From NCBI GenBank assembly GCA_945787595.1, contig CALZJV010000388.1, forward strand, positions 1 through 7,977: a stretch of 7,977 nt of DNA, read 5' to 3'. The notes under the pieces are model-generated. The model saw only the letters and a program-made list of their open reading frames with translations, was not told where the DNA came from and made no database searches. Made by a program: the position numbers and the translations under genes. Every line of letters begins with the position of its first letter. Position 1 is the first letter of the stretch. Of the stretch, positions 1-5,327 are shown in pieces. This DNA is from an uncultured Desulfobacterales bacterium. Lineage in GTDB: Bacteria > Desulfobacterota > Desulfobacteria > Desulfobacterales > JAFDCJ01.

Positions 1-1056
1 GCGATCAACAGTAAAGCAGACCTTACCAAACCAGACATACTCAATGGCATATTTTTCAAGTTGCGGATATACCCTCAGCATGTCTTTTCGCATGTCTTTT
101 GCTTTATCAATGGTCGCTTTCCAGGACTTTTTTGGCCGGCCGCCAAAGAGCATCCGTTTTCCATCCGGCGAAAGGCGGAAGTAATACAGAAATTTTTTGG
201 TGTCGAAAACCATGCGATTATTCGGCACAAGGGGTTTTGCCACCTCAGGCGGCAGTTCCTCCGTGGCAATCATAAGGCTTTCTACCGGGATCACCCGCCG
301 CATCTGCCAGGGGGTCAGGTTGGAGGTATAGCCATTGGTACCGACGACAACGCGTTCAGCCAGAATCGGGCCCCGGCTGGTATAGACCTTAAATTTACCA
401 CCGGTTTTATATATCTTTTGGGCAGCAACATATTCATGGATATCGACACCGGCCTCATCCGCCATGCGTATTAGGCCCGCGATATATTTTGCCGGATGTA
501 CCCCCGCGCTTACCGGCTCAACCAGTGCGCCATGGTACAGATCAGATCCGATTTCTTCACGCATCTTTTCGGGAGGTACCAGAATGGTGGTATGGTTGAG
601 ATGTTTGGCCAGAAACTCCTGCTCCTCTTTCAAACCATTGTAGTGGGCCGGTTTGAACGCTGCTTCCAGAAAGCCGTTGCGTTCGAAATGACAATCAATG
701 CTGCCTTCTGCCACCAGACGTTCCACACAGTTAACCGATTCCAGGGCTTCCCGGAAAAACAACACCATTTTCTCTTTGCCGAATTTTTTCTTTACCTTAT
801 GCAGGCCGACGCTTAATCCTGTCAGGGCCATACCGCCATTTTTTGAGCTGGCCTCGGAGCCGATCCGGCCTTTATCAACCAGCGTGACATCCACATTGGC
901 CTTTTTTAGCTGCAAAGCGCTCACAACGCCGGTATATCCGCTGCCGATAACCAATACATCCGTCTTCTGGGGCAACGGCTTGTTTGAATAGTTTTTGGAT
1001 GTGGGGTGTGGGTCCATCCAGTATGTCGCTTCTTTAATTTGAGAAAAATGTGACAC
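1..1056 (-). CDS. FAD-dependent amine/amino-acid oxidase (DAO family, PuuB-like), C-terminus outside the window
   Basis: This gene is incomplete: 352 codons are visible, with no stop before the window edge. The start is GTG, preceded at a 7-nt spacing by GAGGA. An in-frame TAA lies 10 codons upstream with no better start between. The N-terminus has a Rossmann FAD-binding motif GSGYTG (residues 38-43), the acidic residue D61 at the end of the second strand (VTLVDKG), and SSKNGG at 70-75, matching GASGRNGG in the glycine/D-amino-acid oxidase family. Later blocks (DLYHGALVEP, AERVVVGTNGY, LYYFRLSPDGKRMLFGGR, VYPQLEKYAIEYVWFGK) align in order with E. coli PuuB, the gamma-glutamylputrescine oxidase, as I remember that sequence. 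Such enzymes oxidise an amine to an aldehyde or imine using FAD and O2 or another acceptor. Lying downstream of polyamine importers, a role in polyamine catabolism is plausible. The exact substrate is not shown, and other DadA-type amino-acid oxidases remain possible. Confidence 0.9.
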   Translation of the reverse strand, partial: MSHFSQIKEATYWMDPHPTSKNYSNKPLPQKTDVLVIGSGYTGVVSALQLKKANVDVTLVDKGRIGSEASSKNGGMALTGLSVGLHKVKKKFGKEKMVLFFREALESVNCVERLVAEGSIDCHFERNGFLEAAFKPAHYNGLKEEQEFLAKHLNHTTILVPPEKMREEIGSDLYHGALVEPVSAGVHPAKYIAGLIRMADEAGVDIHEYVAAQKIYKTGGKFKVYTSRGPILAERVVVGTNGYTSNLTPWQMRRVIPVESLMIATEELPPEVAKPLVPNNRMVFDTKKFLYYFRLSPDGKRMLFGGRPKKSWKATIDKAKDMRKDMLRVYPQLEKYAIEYVWFGKVCFTVDR

Positions 1057-1073
1057 GATAAGTTCCTCGATTT

Positions 1074-1130
1074 CTATGCCGGGTTATCCCAAATGTTGCT
1101 CTTGTTAAGTTTAACAACAGGACTTTCCAT
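1074..1130 (-). CDS. Possible 18-aa upstream ORF / leader peptide
   Basis: The frame encodes MESPVVKLNKSNIWDNPA and ends in TAG, 17 nt before the GTG of the FAD oxidase. GGAG sits 6 nt before its ATG, which is a good ribosome-binding site for so short a frame. It could be a leader peptide coupled to the oxidase, or simply a chance ORF. I do not recognise the peptide, and only its position and ribosome-binding site argue for it. Confidence 0.25.
   Translation of the reverse strand: MESPVVKLNKSNIWDNPA
1102..1117. promoter_or_regulatory. Palindrome, candidate operator before the FAD oxidase
   Basis: TTGTTAA-GT-TTAACAA is a perfect 7+7 bp inverted repeat centred about 54 bp upstream of the oxidase start. 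Its size and symmetry fit a site for a dimeric helix-turn-helix repressor. It is too A/T-rich and too tight-looped to be a good terminator. It lies downstream of the best promoter candidate, where a roadblock repressor could act. No regulator is identified. Confidence 0.35.
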
Positions 1131-1223
1131 GCTTATCTCCAGCCAGATTCTGAATAAAATCGGTGACCAGCAGAACAAAATCCGATATCATATAAGCAAT
1201 TACAGATCTTGTATTTATCTATG

Positions 1224-1252
1224 AAAATAGCTTTTTTTACATTACTAAACAA
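1224..1252 (-). promoter_or_regulatory. Possible sigma-70 promoter for the FAD oxidase
   Basis: On the minus strand TTGTTT (1252-1247) and TATTTT (1229-1224) are separated by exactly 17 nt. Each hexamer matches its consensus only partly (about 3/6 and 4/6). Transcription would start near 1217, giving a leader of about 160 nt that includes the 18-codon ORF and the palindrome. In A/T-rich DNA such matches arise often by chance. Confidence 0.25.
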
Positions 1253-1255
1253 AAA

Positions 1256-1282
1256 AATCCTGTTAATCCTGTTAATCCTGTC
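1256..1282. repeat. Three tandem 9-bp copies, AATCCTGTT
   Basis: Three consecutive units read AATCCTGTT, AATCCTGTT and AATCCTGTC, following an A-run. I associate this short triplet with intergenic DNA of Desulfobacterota, from memory only. No protein or RNA function is evident. Confidence 0.75.
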
Positions 1283-1311
1283 TAAATGAATGAAGTTTCA
1301 TAAGAGAGGTG

Positions 1312-1361
1312 TCAGGTTTCAGGCTGGTCTCGCTTTTTCCCTACTGACACCTGAAACCTGA
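1312..1361. repeat. Inverted repeat of the TCAGGTTTCAGG family
   Basis: Left arm TCAGGTTTCAGG (1312-1323) and right arm CCTGAAACCTGA (1350-1361) are perfect 12-bp complements around a 26-nt spacer. The words GGTGTCAG and CTGACACC beside or within the arms recur in the repeat at 4988-5036, so both belong to one dispersed palindromic family. No U-run follows on either strand, so it does not look like an intrinsic terminator. Confidence 0.8.
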
Positions 1362-1468
1362 TTGCCAATGTCCAACTTTTAGGCAACCCAACGCCATATA
1401 AGGGCTTGCCACGATTTTTTGATGATTATTGACTATGTCTGAAGTAATAAACTGTATCCACTTAAATT

Positions 1469-1577
1469 TGATGAACTCGTAAAAAATCTGAATTTCGATG
1501 TTTGTTCATTGTAACACATTGAATTTACAAGACCTGGAATTTGAATTTTGTGCATTTTGCGCCTTTTTGCGGCTATA
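1469..1577. repeat. Degenerate MITE-like intergenic element
   Basis: The segment opens with TGATGAACTCGTAAAAA and ends with CCTTTTTGCGGCTATA, whose reverse complement (GCCGCAAAAAGG) partly mirrors the left end (CTCGTAAAAAAT). The interior is A/T-rich with short GAATT/TTGTAA words and no ORF. I recall similar elements ending in CTCGTAAAAAG / CTTTTTACGAG in Desulfobacterota, and this would be a copy with one decayed end. It directly abuts the Mo-enzyme relic. The family assignment is from memory and unverified. Confidence 0.4.
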
Positions 1578-1589
1578 CCCAATTGACGT

Positions 1590-1694
1590 CTAAGACAATT
1601 CTACCTCCACCCGTACCGGGCACCCGGCCGCGCAGTCTTTGTTGCAGCTGACAGGGATTGTTTTTCTTTCAGGTATTGATGGTTTTGTTTTCAT
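1590..1694 (-). pseudogene. N-terminal remnant of a molybdopterin (Mo/W-bisMGD) oxidoreductase
   Basis: A 34-aa frame begins MKTKPSIPERKTIPVSC and continues NKDCAAGCPV before TAG. The spacing C17-x3-C21-x3-C25-P matches the iron-sulfur binding N-terminus of DMSO-reductase-family enzymes, many of which start with a phrase like 'ISCNKDCGAGCPL'. After GCP the expected LLAHVENG-type sequence is lost, and a stop occurs 12 nt before the repeat element at 1469-1577. Members of this family run to several hundred residues, so this is a relic and not a working gene. The ribosome-binding site is weak (GGAAGA). The match is short but specific. A chance ORF is the alternative. Confidence 0.45.
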
Positions 1695-1847
1695 TTAGTT
1701 CTTCCGATGGTATGTTCACAGCATCACTAATTTTTTTTATCGTCATCGCGCACCCTTTTTTAAAAGTTTGTGGTTTTTGCCAATATCTGCCATTGAATTG
1801 AAGAAATCATATGCTCTACTTTATTCTCCGTCATTATGAACCGCCTT

Positions 1848-2584
1848 TTATCTCCTCTTCCGGAGAAGCCCCTGCGAGGCAAACAACAATGTGAGTGAGA
1901 CGATTAACATCATCGTCGCGATCGCATTGATCTCGGGCGTGATACCGCGCCGGATCGATGCGAAGACATAGATCGGAAGCGTCGTCCTTCCGCCTGCAAC
2001 GAAAAACGCGATAATAAAATCATCGAAGCTGAGCGTAAAGTTGAGTAAAGCAGCCGCCACGCTTCTATCAGGCTTCTGTCCATGCCCTGAACGCGGGCCC
2101 GGATAATGACCGTTGCCAGTGCCGTTGTCCAAAGAGTGTGCGCACACGTGATCGATATCAGCCCGAGTTTTAAGCGCGGTGCCTCTCCCAGCACAATCGG
2201 CCAGAGGGTTTTTAGCAGTGGATTGATAAAATCCAAAGCCGTTGCCAGTGCCACCAGGGTTGCGATACCGAACACGATCCCGGGAATCATAATCGCGATA
2301 TAGATCAAGGAGTCAAATATCATCCGCAGCAACCCGCGCACGTTTTGAAGCCCAAGCGCCGCCATGGTCCCCATAATACTGGACAGTAATGCGGTTGTCC
2401 CGGCAACAATCAGGCTTGTCTTCAGCGCATCCATCACAAACGGGTTGGCAAGAGCGATTCCAAACCATTTGGTGGAGAATCCCTGTAATTCACTGGCATG
2501 TCGTCCGGCATTAAAACTGAACAGCACGATAATCCCTATGGGAATATAGAGAAACAGATAAACAAGCAAGGCGTAAAACCGCAT
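1848..2584 (-). pseudogene. potC: PotC-type polyamine ABC permease, broken by an internal deletion and frameshift
   Basis: The first 175 codons (ATG at 2584) read as a normal PotC-family inner-membrane permease: LYIPIGIIVLFSFNAG, FSTKWFGIAL, an IPGIVFGIATL helix, and RARVQGMDRSLIEA at 162-175. The frame then turns to nonsense and stops at 1910. The family's C-terminal part resumes in another frame from about 2055 to the TAA at 1848: LLNFTLSFDDFIIAFFVAG, RTTLPIYVFASIRRGITPEINA. Compared with PotI in this window, about 28 residues should lie between 'EA' and 'LLxFTLS', but only 11 nt remain, implying loss of about 73 nt. The missing part is the EAA loop (EAA...LG...LP), through which permeases contact the ATPase. 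SD GGAGAGG overlaps the potB stop, 9 nt upstream, so the gene was translationally linked to potB. The product should be inactive. Confidence 0.9.
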
Positions 2585-2593
2585 GACCTCTCC

Positions 2594-3451
2594 TTAAATC
2601 ATCGAGACTTCCCGGGTTTTCCCCGGCCTGAATATCAGGCGCATATATAACGTGACGATAACTAGCATTATTACCACGAGTGTAATCGCGACGGCCGAAC
2701 CAAACGGCCAGTTTCTGGATTGGAGAAAGAGATCGACCAGGGCGTTGCCGATAAAAAACACTTTACCGCCTCCCAGCAGTGCCGGAATCAAAAACTCGCC
2801 CATCAACAAAATGAACACTACCATGCAGGCAGTCGCCACCCCCGGAAGTGAAAGGGGCAGGGTCACCTGCAGGAAGGTTCGTACCGGTGACGCGCCCAGA
2901 TCGTTGGACGCTTCAAGCAGGCTTTCGTCCAATTTTTCAAGACTGACAAATATCGGAAATACCATTAGCGGCAAATATCCATAAACGATGCCGATCAACA
3001 CCGCCGTTGGTGTGTTCAGGAGACGGATGCCTTCAATACCGAAGTACTCAAGTAAGGCCGGAATCCCTCGTCCGCCGAGTATAAACATCCAGGCGTAAGT
3101 GCGAATCAGAAAGCTCGTCCAAAACGGAACGATGACAAGGGTCAGCAATATTAACCTTCTGCGAGCCCTGACCTTCCTCGCCAAATAATATGCGAGCGGG
3201 TAGGCGATGAGGAAAGCGGCTAAAGTCCCGACCGGAGCCAGCATCAAGGTATTTTTAAAAGCGGTCAAGCGTGCCGGCAGGTTGGCATATTGTGCAAACG
3301 TAAAGGCGGGCTTATAGCCTCCCATCTCAGCGAGTTCGCCGAAACTATAGACGAGGACAACCAGAATCGGCAAGATGAGAAGTACCACCATCCAAATCGC
3401 CATTGGCGCTAGCAATAAAGTTGTTAGATGAGAACTATATTTTCCGGCCAT
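2594..3451 (-). CDS. potB: Polyamine ABC transporter permease, PotB type
   Basis: This 285-aa inner-membrane protein is full length for the family. About six hydrophobic segments are visible, near residues 9-37, 66-90, 99-120, 147-170, 203-225 and 252-275. The conserved PFWTSFLIRTYAW block is at 109-121. An intact EAA loop follows (EASNDLGASP, 180-189, then VTLPLSLPG, 196-204), which docks on the ATPase. LMGEFLIPALLGGGK and NWPFGSA near the C-terminus are typical of PotB/PotH. Its C-terminus differs clearly from that of the PotH gene at the right edge, so this is a separate transporter and not a recent copy. Start ATG at 3451 has only a weak A/G-rich Shine-Dalgarno (GAAATAAAG), and a hairpin lies 20 nt upstream. 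It normally pairs with the PotC-type subunit encoded 9 nt downstream, which is broken here. Confidence 0.93.
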   Translation of the reverse strand: MAGKYSSHLTTLLLAPMAIWMVVLLILPILVVLVYSFGELAEMGGYKPAFTFAQYANLPARLTAFKNTLMLAPVGTLAAFLIAYPLAYYLARKVRARRRLILLTLVIVPFWTSFLIRTYAWMFILGGRGIPALLEYFGIEGIRLLNTPTAVLIGIVYGYLPLMVFPIFVSLEKLDESLLEASNDLGASPVRTFLQVTLPLSLPGVATACMVVFILLMGEFLIPALLGGGKVFFIGNALVDLFLQSRNWPFGSAVAITLVVIMLVIVTLYMRLIFRPGKTREVSMI

Positions 3452-3470
3452 CTTTATTTCAACATTTAAA

Positions 3471-3543
3471 ACCTGGTACTTGGAGCCAGGTCAGAGATAA
3501 ATGGCTATGCCATAAGAGATTAACCGTGACAGGTTGAGCCTGT
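3471..3543. promoter_or_regulatory. Three small hairpins before potB
   Basis: Three short inverted repeats follow one another: ACCTGG/CCAGGT (3471-3491, 9-nt loop), ATGGC-TAT-GCCAT (3501-3513) and ACAGG-TTGAG-CCTGT (3529-3543). On the transcribed strand the first is followed by TTTT and lies 20 nt before the potB ATG, so it could act as a weak attenuator or as an RNA-stability element. This could keep permease expression below that of the binding protein. Individual stems are only 5-6 bp, so a chance origin is possible. Confidence 0.35.
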
Positions 3544-3651
3544 TTTGCCAGTTGTCCGGTTTTGCTCGTTCGAATGTTTCCATCGGCCACGCTTGTGCGT
3601 AAAACTGTCGTATCCAAACAAGAGGCAAACCAAGCTTAATGTAATTTTTAA

Positions 3652-3664
3652 GCCTAAATTAGGC
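3652..3664. repeat. Palindrome GCCTAA-A-TTAGGC
   Basis: This is a perfect 6+6 bp palindrome around a single A, in the gap between the binding-protein gene and potB. The one-nucleotide centre makes an RNA hairpin unlikely, so a protein-binding site or chance is more likely. Confidence 0.3.
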
Positions 3665-3690
3665 CAATTAACCTTTTGTGTTCTCCATTA

Positions 3691-3722
3691 ACCGGCCAAA
3701 CCGGCTCAACGGGCCAACCGGT
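3691..3722. repeat. CCGG-rich repeat just after the binding-protein stop
   Basis: The word GGCCAA(A)CCGG occurs twice within 30 bp, and outer ACCGG/CCGGT arms (3691-3695, 3718-3722) can pair. It starts 6 nt beyond the stop codon of the binding-protein gene. It may fold and protect the 3' end of that message. No U-run follows on the minus strand, so it is not a standard terminator. Confidence 0.35.
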
Positions 3723-3728
3723 CACTAC

Positions 3729-4871
3729 TTAGGCCGCCTTGAAACGAGCCATGACCTCTGCCCGTAAGGGGCTTGTCAGCGTAGCTGCTGCACCGAACTC
3801 CAGCGGGTCAAGCAACTCTTTTGCAGGATACATGATCGGGTCCTGCGACATTTCCTTAGGCAGGAGTTCATTCGTCAGTTTGTCAGTGGCAGGATAACCA
3901 TGGGCCTTCACCTCGGCTGCATTGATCGCCGGATCCAACAGGAAATTGGTGAGCGCGTATGCTGCCTCGCGGTGTTCCGCACTTTTGGGAATGGCGTAAA
4001 AGTCCGTCCAGATTTCGCCACCCTCGCGACCCAACACATATTGCATCTCCGGCATGTCACGGTGGAGTTGAGAGGCGTCGCCTGTCCAGCATACCGACAT
4101 CCAGGCATCCCCGTTTCGCATCGCCGGTTGGTAATCACTGCTGATCGCAAAGAGATGGGGCTTGGACTTGATCAAAAGCTTCTCTGCCTCGGCCAGTTCC
4201 TTCGGATCTACCGAATTGAACGAATAGCCGAAATACTTCAAGGCATTGCCGATTGTGGTCAGCTGGTAGTCATGGACGATCGTCCGGCCTGAATATTTCG
4301 TCATTGTCAAATCCCAGAACTGTTTCCAGGTTGTCATCTTCTCTTTGATCTTCTTGGTGTTGACGATGTAACCGGTGGTGCCCCAGTTCTTTGGCGCCGC
4401 GTAAATAGCTCCGTCTATTTTAGCCTCTCCAGTGAAAACCTGGTTATGGTTGGCTTCGATGAAATTCGGTAGCTTTGATAGATCCAGCGGCTCAATTAGT
4501 CCAAGACCGACATAGGTTGAAATCGTATAATTGGTAATCACCATAACGTCAAAAGGGCTGCCACCCGCCTGAACTTTAGCCAGCATCTCTTCGTTTGATC
4601 CAAATACATTATGCTGGATGTGTACCCCCGTCTTCTCTGTGAATTTTTTGAAATTTTCAGGATCGTGATAGTTAGGCCAAGTCGCCAGCGACACCCGGTT
4701 ACCCAATTGCGATGCAGCCTCGGCCTGCTTCAGTCCCATAAGACCCGGCATGTTCATCGCCATTACCGCAGTCGCCACACCCAGACCGGTCGTACCCAAA
4801 AATTCCCGGCGGGATATGGAGCCTTTCTTGTAACGATTAAAAATTTCCATAAATTTTTCTCTCGGATCCAT
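3729..4871 (-). CDS. potD: Periplasmic polyamine-binding protein (PotD/PotF type) with Tat signal
   Basis: This 380-aa extracellular solute-binding protein would capture spermidine, putrescine or a similar cation in the periplasm and deliver it to the PotB/PotC-type permease. The N-terminus carries a twin-arginine motif SRREFLG (20-26), then a hydrophobic stretch and likely cleavage after AEA near residue 52. The mature part has the PotD/PotF pattern: WPNYHDPENF (65-74), VFGSNEEMLAKVQAGG (89-104), FDVMVITNY, YAAPKNWGTTG (157-166) and CWTGD (261-265). W262 and D265 sit where PotF has its ligand-binding Trp and Asp. IWTDFYAIPK follows at 287-296. The exact ligand cannot be read from sequence. 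ATG at 4871 has AAGGAG 8 nt upstream. The gene lies between the ATPase and potB but is separated from both by long repeat-rich gaps, which suggests its own promoter. Confidence 0.93.
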   Translation of the reverse strand: MDPREKFMEIFNRYKKGSISRREFLGTTGLGVATAVMAMNMPGLMGLKQAEAASQLGNRVSLATWPNYHDPENFKKFTEKTGVHIQHNVFGSNEEMLAKVQAGGSPFDVMVITNYTISTYVGLGLIEPLDLSKLPNFIEANHNQVFTGEAKIDGAIYAAPKNWGTTGYIVNTKKIKEKMTTWKQFWDLTMTKYSGRTIVHDYQLTTIGNALKYFGYSFNSVDPKELAEAEKLLIKSKPHLFAISSDYQPAMRNGDAWMSVCWTGDASQLHRDMPEMQYVLGREGGEIWTDFYAIPKSAEHREAAYALTNFLLDPAINAAEVKAHGYPATDKLTNELLPKEMSQDPIMYPAKELLDPLEFGAAATLTSPLRAEVMARFKAA

Positions 4872-4905
4872 AATTCTTCTCCTTTGTCGTTTTAAAGTTA
4901 TTAAG

Positions 4906-4933
4906 CTTTTTCCGAGACGACGCTCGGAAAAAG
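4906..4933. promoter_or_regulatory. Perfect 11-bp hairpin in the leader of the binding-protein gene
   Basis: CTTTTTCCGAG and CTCGGAAAAAG are perfect complements around ACGACG, ending about 35 nt before the start codon. On both strands the stem is U-rich on its 5' side and A-rich on its 3' side, and no U-run follows, so it is not a normal terminator. It could stabilise the 5' end of this message, be a regulatory leader element, or be a DNA operator. The ribosome-binding site lies outside the stem. Confidence 0.5.
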
Positions 4934-4965
4934 TGGCCCATGAAGGGCGGCAAGCACGCTGATAA

Positions 4966-4995
4966 TTTATATAGGTTTCAGGTGTCGGGTGTCAG
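4966..4995 (-). promoter_or_regulatory. Likely promoter of the binding-protein gene, -35 inside a dispersed repeat
   Basis: On the minus strand CTGACA (4995-4990, 5/6 match to TTGACA) and TATAAA (4971-4966, 5/6) are 18 nt apart. The overlapping TATATA gives a 16-nt alternative. Transcription would begin near 4959, leaving a leader of about 90 nt that contains the 11-bp hairpin. The -35 hexamer is part of the left arm of the inverted repeat at 4988-5036. Confidence 0.45.
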
Positions 4996-5036
4996 GTGTC
5001 AGCATCTAACATCTCCTTTCCCTGACACCTGACACC
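4988..5036. repeat. 15-bp inverted repeat of the GGTGTCAG family
   Basis: Left arm GGTGTCAGGTGTCAG (4988-5002) and right arm CTGACACCTGACACC (5022-5036) pair perfectly around 19 nt. Each arm is itself a near-duplication of a 7-bp unit, and a further AGGTTTCAGGTGTC precedes the left arm. The words match the repeat at 1312-1361, so this is a second copy of the same dispersed palindrome. Confidence 0.85.
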
Positions 5037-5040
5037 TTCA

Positions 5041-5066
5041 TTTTCTTACAACATGTTGTCAGAAAA
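5041..5066. promoter_or_regulatory. 26-bp near-perfect palindrome
   Basis: The core ACAACATGTTGT (5048-5059) is a perfect 12-bp palindrome. The flanks TTTTCT (5041-5046) and AGAAAA (5061-5066) extend it with a single mismatched pair. It starts 4 nt beyond the 15-bp inverted repeat. Continuous symmetry without a loop suggests a dimeric regulator site, possibly for the binding-protein gene about 170 bp downstream. It could equally be the edge of a repeat element. Confidence 0.4.
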
Positions 5067-5147
5067 AACCAGCAAAGGGCCTAAACTCCTCAACTGATCA
5101 GGCGAACGCTCTTGGCTTTTATCACCCCCTTTCCCTCTCAACTGGAA

Positions 5148-5305
5148 TTGAAGATTGAAGAATGAAGAATGAAGATTTGTGGTATCGCTCTCCGAGGCGT
5201 AGGCGTACAACCCCTACGAGCCGGAGGCTTCGCTCTGTCTTTTTTATTCAAATCGATAGAATTCATTACTTCGACATTCGACATTCATTATTCGATATTC
5301 GATAT
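5148..5305. repeat. Composite element bounded by 7-bp arrays
   Basis: Four 7-bp units (TTGAAGA x2, ATGAAGA x2; 5148-5175) lie on one side. Five 7-bp units (TCGACAT x2, TCATTAT, TCGATAT x2; 5271-5305) lie on the other. The reverse complement of the second array (ATGTCGA, ATATCGA) resembles the first, so the arrays are roughly inverted. Between them is an imperfect stem around GCGTAGG...CCTACG and a TATCG/CGATA pair. No protein is encoded. It ends 22 bp from the ATPase stop codon, separating that gene from the binding-protein gene. Confidence 0.7.
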
Positions 5306-5327
5306 TCGCTTTTTCAAGCATTCTCAC

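Larger units (their letters stand above)
1057..1847. other. 791-bp gap with repeats and gene relics
   Basis: No full-length gene is visible on either strand between the FAD oxidase and the broken permease. The gap holds, from low to high coordinate: an 18-codon upstream ORF with an internal palindrome, a possible promoter, a 9-bp triplet repeat, a 12-bp inverted repeat, a MITE-like degenerate element, and a 34-codon relic resembling the start of a molybdopterin oxidoreductase. A second minus-strand mini-ORF overlaps that relic (1669..1746, 25 aa, starting MTIKKISDAVNIPSEEL). I do not recognise it with any certainty, and it could be debris of the gene that once preceded the relic. I see no convincing terminator after the permease. 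Confidence 0.7.

Noticed and set aside
61..991. Plus-strand ORFs of 97-137 aa at the left edge
   Set aside because: They are shadows of the FAD oxidase, which has cofactor motifs and a ribosome-binding site on the minus strand.
1910..2147. Programmed frameshift in the PotC-type gene
   Set aside because: A shift alone would not explain the missing ~24 residues of the EAA loop, and no slippery heptamer is seen at the junction.
4906..4933. Intrinsic terminator
   Set aside because: On both strands the stem is followed by A-rich or mixed sequence, not a U-run.
5148..5305. CRISPR array
   Set aside because: Units are 7 bp and directly adjacent, without spacers; no cas genes are present.
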